A DNA stretch of 7,270 nucleotides, from assembly GCA_964598245.1 (NCBI GenBank), contig CAZRAX010000028.1, positions 1-7,270 on the forward strand. Direction: 5' to 3'. The position numbers and the translations under genes are program-made. This DNA comes from JAACPR01 sp964598245. Lineage in GTDB: Bacteria; Patescibacteriota; Minisyncoccia; Phycocordibacterales; JAACPR01. The notes beneath the pieces are model-generated. The model saw only the letters and a program-made list of their open reading frames with translations, was not told the DNA's origin and made no database searches. This document shows, one piece after another, positions 5,929 to 7,270 of the stretch. The first letter of the stretch is position 1. Each line of letters opens with the position of its first letter.

Positions 5929-5963
5929 TATCGAGACGGGAACGAGATAGAAAATATTTATGG
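5810..5963. repeat. Three copies of a 25-nt repeat, one inverted and two direct
   Basis: Copy A is on the minus strand at 5810-5834; copies B and C are on the plus strand at 5892-5916 and 5939-5963. Any two copies agree at 21 of 25 positions. Relative to the majority sequence (beginning GGAAC, core GATAGAAAAT, ending TGG), each copy differs at exactly two sites: A at 10 and 14, B at 6-7, C at 18 and 22. A and B form much of the long stem. C lies outside the stem, overlaps the first ATG of the next gene, and can pair with A over the GGAACGAGA segment better than B can. Confidence 0.7.
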
Positions 5964-6424
5964 TATTATTATTGTTAATGAATATTGATGATTTAAGAAA
6001 ACTAGAGAGAACAGGCGGGCATCTCTTTCATGGGACAACCGATATTGTCGAAGGTCCCTTTAAGCCACGACAAGCTTACACTTTTTTAAAAGGAATTAAA
6101 CAAAAAGATGGAGAACCAGCAGTTTATGCTTCACCCGATTTGAATTTAGCTATTTTTATGGCCACCGTAAATCCAAAAAATGCACCAAATAATTTTCATA
6201 GTAGATTTTATCGAGATGATAAGGGGATTAATTTTTTAATGAATGAAGATACTAAAAAACAAATGAAGCCAGACAGTGTTGGTTATATTTATGTTTTTAA
6301 TAAAAATGATTTTACCAAAAGAAGCCAAATAGAATATTTATCATATAAAGAAGTCGAACCAGTGTATGGTGGTTTTGCAGAAGTAAAGTTTGAAGATTTA
6401 GATACTCTGGTGGGGAGTATTTAA
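5960..6424 (+). CDS. Orphan small protein, possibly ADP-ribosyltransferase-like fold
   Basis: I do not recognise a named family. The frame opens at ATG 5960 (MVLLLL...). The second ATG at 5978 (MNIDDLRKLERTGG, 148 aa) looks more natural and lies 8 nt after an extended -10-like TGGTATTAT (5961-5969). Numbered from 5960, the layout is 'HLFHGTTDIVEGPFKPR' (21-37), 'EPAVYASPDLNLAIFMA' (52-68), 'DSVGYIYVFNKNDF' (105-118) and 'IEYLSYKEVEPV' (124-135). An N-terminal H-G-[ST], a central [VF]-Y/F-A-[ST]-P-D...A and a late acidic residue resemble the H-Y-E pattern of PARP-like ADP-ribosyltransferase folds and the related bacterial 'HGS...ATPD' proteins. Candidate residues would be H24, Y56 and E131 or E133. 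This is inference from pattern only. It is soluble, with no signal peptide or membrane segment. It sits between rpsG and fusA, where most bacteria have nothing or a short spacer, right after the repeat/palindrome region. Confidence 0.75.
   Translation: MVLLLLMNIDDLRKLERTGGHLFHGTTDIVEGPFKPRQAYTFLKGIKQKDGEPAVYASPDLNLAIFMATVNPKNAPNNFHSRFYRDDKGINFLMNEDTKKQMKPDSVGYIYVFNKNDFTKRSQIEYLSYKEVEPVYGGFAEVKFEDLDTLVGSI
5961..5969 (+). promoter_or_regulatory. Possible extended -10 (TGGTATTAT) for the orphan gene
   Basis: TGG followed by TATTAT ends 8 nt before the ATG at 5978, the same geometry as several other genes here. No -35 is visible at the right distance. It overlaps the end of repeat copy C, so the repeat may form part of this promoter. 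An alternative is TTGGTT (5924-5929) with TAGAAA (5948-5953), spacer 18. Confidence 0.3.
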
Positions 6425-6580
6425 ATTTCCAAAAGAAATGAATAAACTTATAGAAAATTTTAAAAAATAACAATTTTGTCTTGCAACCACACCAATTTTA
6501 ATGTAATCTTTCATACAAGCGAGGATTTCTCAAAGATTTTTTCTTTGCTTTTATTATTACATTATTAAAAATACATTATT
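6425..6580 (+). promoter_or_regulatory. fusA upstream region with candidate promoters and a weak hairpin
   Basis: This 156-nt spacer holds no credible gene. TTGCAA (6481-6486), a 17-nt spacer and TAATCT (6504-6509) form one promoter candidate. A second is TACATT at 6558-6563, close to the start codon and lacking a good -35. The weak hairpin CAAAGA/TCTTTG (6531-6547), followed by CTTTTATT, might end the orphan-gene transcript. TTGCTTTT (6545-6552), TTACATTAT (6557-6565) and TACATTAT (6572-6579) repeat words found before rpsL. No Shine-Dalgarno precedes the ATG at 6581. Confidence 0.4.
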
Positions 6581-7270
6581 ATGAAACGTGATTATCCATT
6601 AAATAGAGTAAGAAACTTCGGTATTATTGCTCACATTGATGCTGGGAAAACTACAACATCTGAAAGAATTCTTTTCTATACAGGAGTTTCCCATAAAATT
6701 GGAGAAGTGCATGAAGGAGAAGCAGTCATGGACTGGATGGAACAAGAAAGAGAAAGAGGTATTACTATTACTTCTGCTGCTACAACAGCTTTCTGGACTC
6801 CAACTTATAAAGATATTACAGACGAAGATGCAAAAGTGCGTTTCAATATTATTGACACACCAGGACACGTTGACTTTACAGCCGAAGTAGAAAGGTCTCT
6901 AAAGGTTTTAGACGGAGGAGTTGTTGTCTTTGATGGTGTTGCCGGAGTAGAACCGCAATCAGAAACAGTTTGGAGACAGGCTGATAAATATGGTGTTCCA
7001 AGAATCTGTTTTATTAATAAGCTTGATAGAACTGGAGCAAGTTTTGAGAAATCATTTCAATCTATTATTAATCGACTAACTCCTAATGCTGTTCGGGCGC
7101 AACTTCCGTGGGGGCTTGAATCTGATTTGAAAGGTGTTGTTGATCTTTTGACTATGAAAGCCTACACATTTGAAGGTGAAATGGGTAACAAAGTGGTTGA
7201 GCAAGAAATTCCAGAAGAATTAAAGGCTGACGCTGAAAAATATCGTGGAGAATTTATTGAAAAAATCGTA
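6581..7270 (+). CDS. fusA: Elongation factor G, N-terminal part (runs off right edge)
   Basis: EF-G is the GTPase that drives translocation on the ribosome and, with RRF, recycling. The first 230 residues are present and the frame is open to the edge; the full protein is usually about 700 aa. The GTPase motifs are in order: P-loop 'AHIDAGKTTT' (17-26), switch I 'ERGITITSAATT' (58-69), 'DTPGHVDF' (92-99) and 'NKLDR' (146-150). Within switch I to G3 the segment 'TPTYKDITDEDAKVRFNIID' is slightly longer than in E. coli, a variable surface loop. The start MKRDYPLNRVRNFGIIAHID is standard. It should be the third gene of the str operon but is separated from rpsG by 789 nt that include the palindrome and the orphan gene. 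It therefore probably relies on its own promoter. Confidence 0.97.
   Translation, partial: MKRDYPLNRVRNFGIIAHIDAGKTTTSERILFYTGVSHKIGEVHEGEAVMDWMEQERERGITITSAATTAFWTPTYKDITDEDAKVRFNIIDTPGHVDFTAEVERSLKVLDGGVVVFDGVAGVEPQSETVWRQADKYGVPRICFINKLDRTGASFEKSFQSIINRLTPNAVRAQLPWGLESDLKGVVDLLTMKAYTFEGEMGNKVVEQEIPEELKADAEKYRGEFIEKIV

Noticed and set aside
5803..5963. CRISPR array or integron attC site
   Set aside because: Copies are in mixed orientation with unequal spacing and there are no spacers or cas genes; I see no attC core (GTTRRRY...RYYYAAC) arrangement and no integrase.
6438..6470. 10-codon ORF (MNKLIENFKK) between the orphan gene and fusA
   Set aside because: Too short, no SD, AT-rich sequence where such ORFs arise by chance; no attenuator-like hairpin pairs with it.
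6599..6890. Two frames of 87 and 89 aa inside fusA
   Set aside because: Both overlap the GTPase-motif coding frame of EF-G and are low-complexity shadows (Ser/Cys-rich or Leu-rich).
1..7270. Alternative genetic code (TGA as Gly or Trp)
   Set aside because: No in-frame TGA occurs in any gene; Trp is always TGG and Gly is GGN, so the standard bacterial code fits.

Overview
The window is AT-rich and compact, with very short intergenic gaps. It reads as a chromosomal segment of a candidate-phyla-radiation (Patescibacteria, Parcubacteria-like) bacterium. This rests on base composition, a ComEC-type hydrolase domain carried as a separate small gene, RNase HI with a C-terminal extension, a short site-2 protease next to ribosomal protein genes, and almost no Shine-Dalgarno sequences. 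The phylum is an inference; no marker here proves it. The standard bacterial code fits: no reading frame contains an internal TGA.

Left part (1-2832, minus strand). In transcription order there is a fold-type III PLP decarboxylase (LysA/ornithine decarboxylase superfamily) with a strong intrinsic terminator, then RNase HI with a viroplasmin-like C-terminal domain, then the N-terminal part of the DNA-uptake channel ComEC, which runs off the left edge. Middle part (2917-4838). A membrane-anchored ComEC-type metallo-beta-lactamase protein (plus) ends base-to-base against rpmB (bL28, minus). rpmB is divergent from a site-2 (M50) protease gene (plus).

Right part (4845-7270, plus strand). This is the str operon: rpsL, rpsG, and the start of fusA, which runs off the right edge. 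The usual rpsG-fusA junction is interrupted by about 790 bp. That stretch holds a long structured palindrome with a perfect 18-bp stem and a G+C-richer core, three copies of a 25-nt repeat (one inverted), and a 148-154 aa orphan gene. The orphan shows an H...Y...E layout reminiscent of ADP-ribosyltransferase-fold proteins. fusA seems to have its own upstream region, whose motifs resemble those in front of rpsL.

The str-operon insertion is the most likely place for something undescribed. Other notable points are the natural Arg at the streptomycin-site Lys of uS12 together with a shortened loop beside it, the loss of the PLP-stacking His in the decarboxylase, and -10-like hexamers so close to many start codons that leaderless or near-leaderless mRNAs are likely.
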